Source: Dryocosmus kuriphilus
Lineage: Eukaryota > Arthropoda > Insecta > Hymenoptera > Cynipidae
NCBI GenBank assembly: GCA_038277395.1
Contig: CM076197.1
Span: forward strand, 85,263,050 to 85,327,049
Length of the DNA stretch: 64,000 nucleotides
Reading direction: 5' to 3'
Below, piece by piece: positions 45,746 to 56,406 of the stretch. The notes under the pieces were generated by a model. It made no database searches, had not been told where the DNA came from, and saw only the letters and a list, made by a program, of their open reading frames with translations. Position numbers and translations under genes: made by a program. Each line of letters starts with the position of its first letter. Within the stretch, counting starts at the first letter, position 1.

Positions 45746-47542
45746 TTAACTATCTTCATGTTGAGTTCTAGTATATTCTTGCTCATTATACTCTGCTTCT
45801 AAAATTTCAACGAATCGTCGATGCACTCTAAGTTGACGTCTGTGATCAAGCTTTTTGAATGTTTCTGCCAAACTGAATAGAAACATATCACTTGGTTCCG
45901 TTCTTTCTACTTTGTGTGATCGTATTTTCTCCAAAACTAGCATCTGTAGTTCTTCCTTTCTCTGAAGCCTCTTGTCATCTATAAGTTATCAATTAAACTT
46001 AATGAACATCCATAAATTAATTATATACTAAAACTTAATAGTAAATTAAATTCCTGAGATTAAATTTTTACCTTTAACAGTATTTTTCCGACGATTCGCA
46101 GGTATTTTTTCCGGAACATGTTTCTCGGCACTTTGAGATGTGGATGAATCACTGAAAAAAATAATATTAGAAATAGTCAATGGAAAGCAAAAAATGGAAT
46201 AAAAAATAATACGAATCCATAATTATTTTGACTGGCGATTGTAGTTGACTTTGCCTGTCAATATAAAATATAACTTACTGGACAGAATTTGAGAAGTCTT
46301 CTCTGGATTCAATCGGTGCATCGCTTTCTTCTGATGTGTCACCAATTCCACTGCAATATATCAAAATACATTATCATGTTAATCATGATGATAGGATGAC
46401 AAATATTGCAAAAGGGTTTTACCTTGCATATCGCAACGCTGCATGCTCTGATGCTTTTTTAGCATTGAAATCTTCAGATTTCTTGGAACGCTGTAGAATC
46501 AGTACTTCATCAGCTCGCTTACTATTTTTCGATTTTTCGCGTAGCGGCAATTTAGCGGATGGTTCACTGCAACAACATATATTTCTTTAAACAAAAATTG
46601 AAATAATACTTCATCTCTTTAGTATACAACAACGTAGTCAAAACTTTACATAAAAAATCATAACCACATACTCATCAGAAGTATCTTGATCCAGGAATTG
46701 CATCCTCTCACCATGACGAAATCTTTTTGAATTTTCATAGAACTGAGCGCGTTTGTATTGGTCTCTTAAAGACTTCCATCGTGCTTTAGCCTTCTCAGCT
46801 GAATATTCTAAAAAAATTATAATGTTCGATTAATACTCATTTTGTGATATGTAATAAAAAAAAACATTTTTCTTATAATCTACTAACCTATTGATGTTTC
46901 ATTTGCAACTTCATCCCAGAAATTTTCTTTTTCAAAATTTGAGGCAGTATATTTTTGTGATTTTTTAAACAAGCATGGGCGTTTACTAACTGAGGTTATC
47001 AAGCGAATATCTTCAGTAAATTTCTTCTTCTTTCTAGTCATTCGACCTATATTGAAACATAACATTTCTTATGTAAATAAAATTTTCAACTACATTTAAA
47101 CTATAATTACTTACCTATGCTAATGACTCCATTGTCATTAATCTCAATGACATCCTTTGTTTCATCGTACAGAGAAAAACAAGAGTGCCCCCAAATGTTA
47201 AGTAATTGGGTATCGCTAATAACCCATCCGCATTTCCAACACTTTTTTGAGGGCTGTAATAATGAATTAAATATTTCGTGGTTAATACTCATAAATAAAT
47301 GTAACACATAGAAAAATTGTTAAAGAAATATATCTATATTTCTTTAACAAATTTTCTATGTGTTACATTTATTTATGAGTATTAACCACGATTCTGCTGT
47401 CCAAAGTATATAACTTTTAGTAAGTGATATTTGCAGAATTTCCAGAAATGCTTTGATTTCTGAATATCCACAAAGGACATACATACAATCATAAAAAAAA
47501 GTTTTGTTGAGTTACCTGAATATTTTCCTCTTCTGAAGACAT
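45746..47542 (-). CDS. zinc-finger/MADF/BESS protein, right copy (8 exons)
   Basis: Exons on the minus strand: 47,542-47,516, 47,253-47,115, 47,046-46,888, 46,807-46,672, 46,566-46,423, 46,350-46,279, 46,151-46,072 and 45,978-45,746. Phases run 0,1,1,2,2,2,1; 329 residues, no internal stop. Exon 1 encodes the same MSSEEENIQ as the left gene and lies in the right TIR. Exon 2 carries Cys14-Cys17 and His32-Cys34. Exons 3-4 encode MADF (about residues 63-130; IRLITSVSKRPCLF, FWDEVANETSI, RWKSLRDQYKRAQ). A charged linker follows. The last exon has a BESS motif (about 282-317; DMFLFSLAETFKKLDHRRQLRVHRRFVEIL). Apart from exon 1 the protein is strongly diverged from the left one, so the pair is old while the TIRs are homogenised. 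Role inferred: second DNA-binding partner. Confidence 0.85.
47277..47390. repeat. near-perfect 114-nt palindrome in intron 1
   Basis: CGTGGTTAATACTCATAAAT... is followed by its inverse ...ATTTATGAGTATTAACCACG, with a stem of about 55 bp and only a couple of unpaired central bases. It lies in intron 1 of the right MADF gene, 24 nt upstream of the exon 2 acceptor. Confidence 0.9.
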
Positions 47543-48486
47543 TTTATATCACTGTTTTACTATTTTATTAATAATACATAGAATCGACAAGATCGACAAT
47601 AACAATTTCGAAAAATTTTTGGTTATGTTACAAGTTTACGAACGACAATGAAAAAGCGGAACGCGAAAGGACGCAGTCATAAAGGCGGATACATTCAGCA
47701 CAAGATTTTGGTCGCTAGAAGTCACTAGCTAGTGATTTGCCGTTTTGCGCGTTACGCCGAGTTTTGCGCTGCCGTGGGACGGCACACTCATGGCAATACA
47801 TCACTCGTGATCAGTCGTGCGCAGTCGCGGATGCCATGTCAACGGGTTTGCGGGGTGCGGGCAGGGCAAGTCACGCATGGCTCCTGTCATGGTGCGTAAA
47901 AAGCATTCTTCGCCTCTTCGGATAAAAAAACACACACACACAAACTCCAACACGAACATACTTACGTTTCCTGTACGTGCATAATTACAGCGAGAATTGT
48001 TGAATTTTTCAATATTTTCGTCCGCCATATTGGATTCGCCATTTTGAATTCCGAAAATCTGACAGCGGATTCATATACAGGGACTCCCCTTAGTACACAT
48101 TTGTGAAGAAGTGGCGATAAAAATGAGAACTTGGTAAACCCGACATGAACATCACGTTACACAGCGCATGGGTAAAATCGTTCGACTTTGACGACCTGTA
48201 GCTCACAAACTATGAACTTTCAGACTTTCGGCCCATGGAGACTTTTGTTCTACATGTTATAAACTATCATTTCCCGAAGTTATAGAAAAATTGGCCGAGA
48301 GCCATTTCCAATGAGGATTCTGCGAGGTCCTTTGACACGTTTCATTACTATTTTATATTTTTATTTATTACTATTTTTATGTTCTCTTTCATAATGCATT
48401 TGAATCTGCCGCTTAATTCTACGAAAAATACCAACTAAAGTATGGCGCTAAAGTATGGGCTTCCGGCCTTCTGTTCATCACAGGCT
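47487..48486 (-). repeat. right terminal inverted repeat
   Basis: Inverse of the left arm and uninterrupted by the MITE there. It carries its own unmatched stretch of about 180 bp (about 47,790-47,985, with a CA-dinucleotide run at 47,930-47,942). It contains the promoter, ATG and exon 1 of the right MADF gene and two GCGCAAAAC motifs. Confidence 0.88.
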
Positions 48487-48597
48487 TTTACCATTGAATC
48501 GTGTATCCAGTGTTTTATATATATCAGTGAGTTTAACAATTCGCTAATGCCGGTAGAGTAGATCAGAGAATTGCATGCATTGCTTTACGAGAGTCAT

Positions 48598-49895
48598 GAA
48601 GGTGCGTTTTCATGCAGCGAGTTACTCGCTGCGAGTACACGTCACGTGGTACTTTTGCTAGTAGATGCGAATACGATGACTCTGACGATGAGAAAGAGAG
48701 ATAGATAGATGCAAATACGCACACAAAAGTAAATAGATTAGATTTCTGGTGAAAATAAACGAACCTTGAGATATGAAATTACATTATGTAAAATAATTCT
48801 CCTCACTTATACTTGTTGTTCCTCGTTTGCTTCGTACGACTTATCCATTATTAATAAATAATAATATGATTTATTTATTTTCTTTAATGCTGGATAGCTG
48901 GATTTCACGAGTATTCGCAAAAAGCTTAAATAATCCAGCGAGTAATGAGCACTCGCATCTACTCGCGAAAGTACCACGTGACGTGACGTTCGTTTATTTC
49001 GTTTATTTTCACCAGAACTCTAACCTATTTACTTTTGTGTGCGTATTTGCATCTATCTATCTCTCTTTCTCATCGTCAGAGTCATCGTATTCGTATACAC
49101 TCGCAAAAGTACCACGTGACGTTTACTACAGCGAGTAACTCGCTGCAAGAAAACGCACCTTGATTCACTTGTTGATTTAGTCGCACATGCTCGCATATAC
49201 TCGCAATTTTCGATTCGTGATTAGTTACTTCACTCGCATCTACTCGCAAAAGTACCACGTGACTTCTACTCGCAGCGAGTAACTCGCTGCATGAAAACAG
49301 GGCCTGAAGGTGTGATTTCATGCAAAGAGTTACTCGCTGCGATTAGACGTCAAGTGGTACTTTTGCGAGTAGATGCGAGTGCTCGTTACTCGCCGGATTG
49401 CTTTAGCTTTTTGCGAGTACTCGTGAAATCCAGCTATCCAGCATTAAGAAAAATAAATAAATAATATTATTATATATTAATAATGGATGATTCGTACGAA
49501 TCAAACGAGGAACAACAAGTAAGTGAGGAGAATTGTTTTACATAATGTAATTTTATATTTCAAGGTTCGTTCATTTCGTTTATTTTCACCAGAAATCTAA
49601 CCTATTTACTTTTGAGTGCGTATTTGCATCTATCTATCTCTCTTTCTCGTCGTCAGAACTCAGAGTCATCGTATTTGCATCCACTCGTAAAAGTACCACT
49701 TGACGTCAACTGGCAGCGAGTAACTCGCTACATGAAAACGCACCTTGGTTTCGCTTGTTGATTTAGTCGCAATTACTCGCACATACTCGCAATTTTCTAT
49801 TCGCGATTTGTTACTTCACTCGCATCTACTCTCAAAAGTACCACGTGACGTTTACTCGCAACGAGTAACTCGCTGCATGAAAACGCACCTTGAGA
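48598..49895. repeat. cluster of nested inverted repeats with ATG mini-exons
   Basis: About 48,598-48,975 is the inverse of about 49,310-49,745, and about 48,985-49,160 repeats 49,560-49,750 directly. The spacers 49,155-49,305 and 49,745-49,895 are also copies of one another. Ends use a 19-bp palindrome, GCAGCGAGTTACTCGCTGC, and AAAGTACCACGTGACG with an E-box core. Each arm contains an ATG followed by 12 codons and a donor-like sequence: MDDSYESNEEQQ then GTAAGT at 49,483-49,524, and the inverted partner MDKSYEANEEQQ near 48,800-48,840. No transposase is inside. Confidence 0.75.
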
Positions 49896-50089
49896 GTCGA
49901 CGAGACGAGGCTCGTTCGCGATTCGGTTTCGATTTTGACTTGGAAAGTTGGAAGGCATTTGGAGCTTCGAGTTGACAAAAATTGCCAACTATCAGGAAGA
50001 CTTCAAACAGGCATGTAATAAAGTCTTGAAATATTTAATGATTACGTTTTTCAGGAAATCTTGGAATGTTTTAGACAATCCGATAAAGT

Positions 50090-50222
50090 GGCGGCCCTAG
50101 GGCGGTGCGAGCAGTGCGACCACACCGGGCGCCAACGAAGCGGGGGCGCAGAAATCAACTAAAACACAGCCATCGGCCACTGCCCCAGTGTTAAGAAGGG
50201 CGCCACTTTGAGATCTCGCACC
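50090..50222. mobile_element. GC-rich TE fragment
   Basis: GGCGGCCCTAGGGCGGTGCG... through GGGCGCCACTTTG is abruptly GC-rich against AT-rich flanks. It is echoed by a GGGGCGCC-containing stretch at 52,570-52,622 beyond the fold-back at 50,688-52,541. It looks like part of a dispersed short element; family unknown. Confidence 0.35.
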
Positions 50223-50687
50223 ACCTAAAAATTTTGCTAAAGCAAAATGGTGGTTTCATTTTTCATTATCTATGTTTTATTTTTCAATTGAATTTAAGTA
50301 TTCTAAAGTTAAAACGATAATATATGATAATTATTTTTAATTCATTAAATTAATCAGCATTTTTACTTTATACTTACCTCTGATAATTACCTTTCTTTTA
50401 ATTCCAGTAAGTTATATAATAACCGAAAAGTCATTAACTTGACCTCACATGTTTTCTTTATACTCTTATATGAAAATTTTACAAAACCTATTTTAATGTC
50501 TTAAAATGCTTATTTCAACATTACAAAATGTACTTCTTACAATTTTATTTTAATTGCAAAATACATAAATTTAACTCTGTGCATTAATTTTAAAAATGAA
50601 AAATATTAATACTTTCTTAAGTATTCCAAAATTTTATTGGAATATGGTACACATTCATTTTTATAACAAAAATTCTTGTAAATATTT

Positions 50688-52541
50688 GGTCATTTTTTAA
50701 ATTGTACGACATTTTTGCTCCATGTTTCACCAGGAATGAAATTATAAAAATATCTGCCTTATTTACTAAAATGCTATGAGAAGTTACCTTTCAAATGATC
50801 TCAAAAATAAAAAAGGTCAGAAATTCATGCAGTTGTTTGTTAGAAAGTCTCACAAATTTTTTAAATAAAACTCCTTTCACAACACGGCCTTCGAAGCAAA
50901 AATTTTAAAATATTTGTATTAAATGATAAGTATTAGATTTTTTGTATTCCAAGCAAATAATGGAGAAATTGTATTAATTATGGATGTTTAATTATAACGT
51001 CAGTACCCGTACTACTATCACGCTTGGGGATTGGGAAGTAATCCTCTTCTTCGCAAACAAAAAGTATGAAAGTCGTTATCTTATCGACTTTTCTTATAAA
51101 TTATTTATTTATTGTATATACCTATATATACAAATTTAAGATAAAAATTTTAAATGTTAATAGTGTTTCCTTATTAATGTCACGAAAGGCGCTGAGAGAG
51201 GGGTGGGGGGCGATCGTATAATATCCCGAATACCTGAAAATAAAAATTCTAAAATAGAAATTGTGACCTAAATGTTATATTTAAGACTCTTTCCCACACC
51301 ATCCAAGAGGTCGAGACTTTGCATATATAGGTCTAATCCAAGATGTTAATTCTTGTTCTTCGTGAAACAAGCAGATTCCAAAGTGTTTTCATCCCCTAGC
51401 CGGGGGATGAAAACATGATAGGGATGAATTACGTTTTTCTTATCTAGATAGTTTCAGAAAATGTTGGCACTTCAATTAGCATTAATAGAATCTGAAAATT
51501 CTGAAAATTAGCTAAGGCTGAAATTTTTTGTTTTCGAAAAGTCTACATTTTTACAATTATTCAAAAAACTACAAAATCTACAAATTCTAAAAATTTTAAA
51601 ATTCTACAAATTTCTGCTCATATATAAATATCTATATATAATTTAATAAATATATATAATATAATTTAATATTTATAATACTTTTGCTCTTGCAATTCTC
51701 TCTCAGACCCACACTTGAGGGTGAATGTTTTACGCGGTTTTTCGAAATAAGATTCTTGGAATTAATTTCAAAAACTCAAATTCCAATTTCCCATCCTGCA
51801 ATTAACCACTATCATGTTTTCATCCCCCGGTTAGGGGATGAAAACACTCCGGAATCTGCTTGTTTGACGAAGAAAAAGAATTAACATCGTGGATTAGACA
51901 TACATGCGCCAAGTCTCGACCTCTTGGGTGGTGTGGAAAAGAATCTTAAATATAACATTTCGATCACAATTTTTATTTTCGAATTTTTATTTTCAGGTAT
52001 TCGGGACATTATACGATTCCCCCCCCCCCCCCCCCCCCCCCTCTCAGTGCCTTATCGTGACTCTGATAAGAAAATACTATTAACGTTTAACATTTTTATA
52101 TTAAATTTGTATATGCAATAAATAAACAATTTATAAGAATAAAATTCGATAAGGCAACGACTTTCATACTTTTTGTTTCCGAAGAAGAGGATTTTTTCTC
52201 AATCCTCAAGCGTGAGTAGTACGGGGACTGAAGTTAATTAAACATCCATAATTACTAAAATTTCTCCATCATTTGCTTTGAATACAAAAGATCTAATAAT
52301 TATCATTTAATACAAATATTTTTAAATTTTTGCTTCGAAGGTGTTTTGAAAGGAGTTTTATTAAAAAAAATGTGTGAGATTTTCTAACAAGCCACTGCAT
52401 GAATTTTCTGACCTTTTTTATTTTTGATATCATTTGAAAGGTAAGTTCTCATAGCACTCATGCACTAATGCAGATATTTTTATAATTTCATTCCTGGTGA
52501 AACATGGAGCAAAAATCTCGTACAATTTAGAAAATGGACCA
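50688..52541. mobile_element. fold-back element with ~720-bp arms
   Basis: 50,688-51,425 and 51,803-52,541 are inverse copies around a centre of about 380 bp of AT-rich DNA. Each arm carries a hairpin: GTTTTCATCCCC and GGGGATGAAAAC at 51,385-51,414, and the counterpart at 51,816-51,845. A C-run of about 20 bases in the right arm (52,019-52,040) stands against a mixed G-tract in the left arm (51,199-51,210). No coding sequence recognised. A G-run lies just outside the right end (52,555-52,570). Confidence 0.8.
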
Positions 52542-52937
52542 GGGCCAGTCTTGAGGGGGGGGGGGGGGGGCGAGATGTGCGCCGCACAGGGGCGCCAAGG
52601 AATTAGGGGTGCCGAAGGCGCCTCGATTTTTAACACGATTTTTTATAGTTTTATAATACTTTTATTTCTATATTTATCTTATTAGAATCACATAGTAGAC
52701 AAAACCTTCAAACTTTATGGACAGAGTGGCATAATTAAAACGCTACGTTCAAAAAAGCGCGCGCTGCGCATGATAGAGCGTGCCAATTACGAGTATAAGT
52801 CATTATCTAACCACATAATATAGTTAGACCGTGGTTAACCGTGGTCTCCATTTACATTAACTCCAGAGGCTGTACGATCTGTAAGAAGTTTTCATTACAT
52901 ATATGTATGTATTTTATATATCTTATGCGTATAGATA

Positions 52938-54267
52938 CGAGGCACGTCCAGAAAGTAAGTGTACTCAATTTCTGTAGGCTTAAAAAAAATGTCTTAAAAC
53001 AAAAACATAGTTCGTTACACTTGTACATATGTAAGTTATTTTTGGACATAGTCACCATCCCTCTCGATGCAAGTGGTGAGACGCGGGATCAATTTTTTAT
53101 ACTTGCCTCGAAGAAGTCTCCCGCCAGCTCTTTCGCCCACTTCTCCGCCTCCCCCTTCACCTCCTCGTCCGCTGAAAACTTGTTTCCACACATGTGAACC
53201 TTCAGGGAAGTGAAGAGATGGAAATCTGAAGGGGCCTGGTCAGGGGAATACGGGGGGTGGTTCAAAACGTCCCATCCAAAACAGTCCAGGAGTTGCTTCG
53301 TGGCGTTGGGCGTGTGAGGTTTGGCATTGTCATGCAGCAGGCAGACTCCCTTCGTCAGCATGCCCCTCCTTTTATTCTGAATCGCCCTTTTCAATTTTTT
53401 CAGCGTCTCACAGTATCTTGTCGCGTTGATGGTCTCCCCGTGAAGCATATATTCAATCAAAATTATGCCTTTATGGTCCCAAAACACGGATGCCATGATC
53501 TTTTTGGCTGAAATTGTGGTTTTGAATTTCTTGGCGGAGGGTGACAAGGTGTGGCGCCATTGTTGAGACTGCCTCTTAGTTTCAGGCGTGTATTGGGCAA
53601 CTCAAGTTTCGTCTCCAGTAACAATAGAGTAGAGAAAATCATCGCCTTCGCGTTCGTAGCGCTCCAAAAACTCTTTGGAGCTCTGCACTCGATTCAACTT
53701 ATGCTGTTCTGTCAGCTGTTTTGGGACCCACTTCGCAGACAATTTCCGATATCCGAGAGTTTCTGTGATTGTTTCGTGTAACAGGGATCTGGAGATTTGC
53801 GGAAACATCGCAGAAAGATCATCTAACGTCAATCTGCGATCGTCCCGGACCGCAATCTCGATTTTTTCCAGAAGTTCGTTAGTCACAATTGAAGGTTTTC
53901 CGCTCCTCTGATCGTCATGCACGGAAGTACGGCCATTTTTAAATTCGCGACACCACTTGTACACACTCGTACAATTCATAGCTCCATTACCGTAAACAGT
54001 TTTCACCTAATTATAGATCTCAACTGGAGCTTTTCCCTTCACAACGAGGTAGCGAATGACGGCGCGAATTTCGTACTTGGCGGGAGATACGATCGACATT
54101 TTTCGCGACAGATGATACTGCGTCAAGAGTTTTCAACACACTAACCTCGGATTGGTCTCGTTTTGAAGGGTAGGGGTCAGGCTTCGTGGCAGTGTTGCCA
54201 ACATGTCCAAAAAGTATTCCCTACAGCTGTGAGAGTACTAGTACACTTACTTTCTGGACGTGCCTCG
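52938..54267 (-). mobile_element. mariner transposon, full length, 28-bp perfect TIRs
   Basis: 1,330 bp bounded by perfect 28-bp inverted repeats starting CGAGGCACGTCCAGAAAG, with the TA target duplicated at 52,936-52,937 and 54,268-54,269. One transposase frame on the minus strand occupies most of the element. Clean ends suggest recent arrival or recent cross-mobilisation. The fragment at 2,388-2,775 is the same family. Confidence 0.95.
53089..54099 (-). pseudogene. mariner transposase with two nonsense codons
   Basis: 336-codon frame from ATG at 54,099, close to the usual 340-350 residues of mariner transposases. It is interrupted by TAG at 54,009-54,007 (codon 31) and TGA at 53,604-53,602 (codon 166, where the family has Trp after GDET). 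No frameshift is present. Visible parts: paired helix-turn-helix N-terminus (YKWCREFKNGR, SGKPSIV), first Asp in VTGDET, second Asp in HDNAKPHT, third Asp in QAPSDFHLF. There are 34 residues between the last two (DD34D). The enzyme is inactive as written, but the intact TIRs could still be used in trans. Confidence 0.93.
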
Positions 54268-54269
54268 TA

Positions 54270-55323
54270 TTTGTTATTTCTTTTATCTTCTTTATGAATA
54301 ATATAAACTATAATTTCCTATTCTACAGAGTATAAAGAGGAGTAGAGCGCTGAATAAATGTGGGTTACGGTCTTATTTAGCCTAACCTAAAATCTAAAAA
54401 CCTGTTTTTGTCTTCAATCATTTTAACAATCTATGTAAGTTCTAGAAAGACATATATGTAAGAATGTTAGAAGACTAAATACGAGCTTAAATATATGTTG
54501 TCCTTATATTGGTAGGCTCTGCTCGGTATTTTACGGTCATTACCAAATCATGACCAGTCATGAAGGTAAAAATTTAAAAAAAAAACATACAAATGGGCAA
54601 AATGCATTGAAAAAACCTGACATTTATTAAATAATTTTTTGGAAATAATAGTTCAATACGTATTCAATTTATTATTGTAAATAAAGTTTTAGTGGATTTA
54701 AATCTTGAACACTAAGGTTATTTCTTTGTATCTTATAGGTTATTTTCACAAACTAAAAAACTGTTTTTTCCTTTAAATCAAATAAATTTTTGCAATAAAA
54801 TTCATGTCTAAATTAAAATGTTACAATTTTCAAAATTACATAAATTTGTGTGTAAAATTATTTTTCCTTTGGAAGAAAAATAAATCAAGAACACATTAAT
54901 TATGATAACATAATAACAAAGTATTAGGAACTATCTAAAAATTGCAAAACTTAGCAAAAATCTTTAAAAGAAGGTTCGACACCTCTCTCTTTTACTTGCT
55001 ACCATGAAAAATAAAAACGAGAACTTTAAAGACGGTTTTGTTTAAACGAAATTATAGGTTAGGTTTTACCGTGGTTAAGCCGATCTGCGCCCATTACTAG
55101 TTGTCCTTGGTGTAATTCGGCTTACCGCTTATATGTAAAAATTAAAAATAAATTTTCTTATTTCCAGTAGGTATATTATTTGGTTTTCCAGAGCAAATTT
55201 TTATAGTGATGGCCTACTATGCTTCTGTCCGTTCGTATGTCTGTTCGTTTTTCTGTCAGTCCTTCCACACTAAGCTGTACATTCAAGAAAAAAATATGTT
55301 TTAATTTTGTCCAGACTATTAAA
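54270..55323. other. AT-rich interval, no gene recognised
   Basis: Only short chance frames. Just before the hAT-like frame, 55,200-55,320 is open but shows no similarity and probably is untranslated. Confidence 0.4.
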
Positions 55324-56033
55324 ATGTCGGGTAAAACTGAAAATTTTAAGAAAAAGCCATCTGGCTATCCAAACAGAAAACGAGAAGCAGAAGAAGAGCA
55401 GAAATTCGAACAAACAAAAAAATCAATGAATTTGAAAAAGTACCTTGTACAAAAAGAAAAAGTCGATGACTCTAGAAATACTGAAAAAACAAAATTATGC
55501 TCAACCTTAACTGTGTAAGTAAGTATGCCAACTAGCCCGATAGCAATAAAAACCCTTGATGAATCAGTGCAGGCTCAAGAGATAAATGACAATGAAATAT
55601 TTGAAAAGCCAAATGACACACAGAAATTAGCAGAATTGTCATATTGCGGTTCTTGGCCTATTTTTCGAAGCTTTAAAACTATAGAGTATTTATTGAAGAT
55701 TGGCCCAAAACAAATAAATATCAGTAAGTACCCGGAAGGTGAAAAATTTCGACACTTCTCAAGCGTTTATTACCATAGGAAACTGGCAAATGGTGAACTT
55801 ATTTGGCGCCGTTGGTTATTTTATTCAGTATCTAAAGATAGCGTTTTTTGCTTCTGCTGCCGAATTTTCGATCCTAAATGAAATGCCAATTTAATCTCTA
55901 ACAGACGCAATAAGTGGCAACACTTATCTCACACGTTGAGATCTCATAAAAATAGCACTTCTCATATGAAATGTTATGAAAAGTTGTTAGAGACTGAAAT
56001 GAAAATAGAAAAAGGAGAAACCATAAATAGATA
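55324..56033 (+). pseudogene. hAT/ZMYM-like transposase, N-terminal part
   Basis: From ATG at 55,324 (MSGKTENFKKKPSGYPNRKR) one frame runs to 56,033 with in-frame stops at 55,516-55,518 and 55,879-55,881. It matches the TTF-type zinc finger region that opens hAT proteins of the ZMYM type: GSWPIFRS, IGPKQIN, RHFSSVYYHRKLANGE, RRWLFYS, DSVFCFCCRIF, then a LSHTLRSHKNSTSH block and EKGETI. The remaining transposase is displaced beyond 62.7 kb by later insertions. The first stop lies in a GTGTAAGTAAG context that could alternatively be a splice donor. Confidence 0.7.
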
Positions 56034-56406
56034 ATGTTGCGTTGTACGAACTCAATTTCCTTTTATACATATGTCATGTTTTGTAAAGGACTATGTATTA
56101 TTTATTTTTGCTAGCTTTCGCCAAACTTTCAACTTTCCCACACTTTCTACTGAATTTTAACATCTGCAGATTTATTACGATTCTAACGATTATGGCTGAA
56201 GCAACCTTGAGTCATGGTAAATCTTATACTTAAGTTTCCTATTCTTGACTTAGGATTTTAATCTTTATGAAGGACAGCTCCCATCGGGACAACAAGATTT
56301 GTCACGTCGCCGCTTTAGAACCAAAATTTATGAGCCCTTATTGGGGCCATATTTAGAAACTCTGAAAATTCAGTATAATAACCCTGAGTCGTATGTATTT
56401 CGACTA
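56034..56406 (+). other. sequence between hAT fragment and the nested insertion
   Basis: No firm coding match. A 65-codon frame from 56,299 (SRRRFRTKIYEPLLGPYLETLK) is open up to the insertion point and then reads into repeat. Confidence 0.3.

Larger units (their letters stand above)
38135..48486. mobile_element. PIF/Harbinger-like transposon with long gene-bearing TIRs
   Basis: Long inverted repeats (38,135-39,679 and 47,487-48,486) enclose three genes. They are a finger-MADF-BESS gene on plus (39,621-41,141), a Harbinger DDE transposase on plus (43,151-45,258) and a second finger-MADF-BESS gene on minus (47,542-45,746). Transposase plus a separate DNA-binding protein is the known PIF/Harbinger plan; MADF or Myb/SANT partners help the transposase enter the nucleus and bind the ends. 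Having two partner genes, each starting inside a TIR, is unusual. All three genes read open across every predicted splice junction. The outermost ends are taken from where arm similarity stops (AGCYTGTGATGAA at both ends). No clear 3-bp target duplication was found, so the true termini may be slightly different. Confidence 0.8.
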
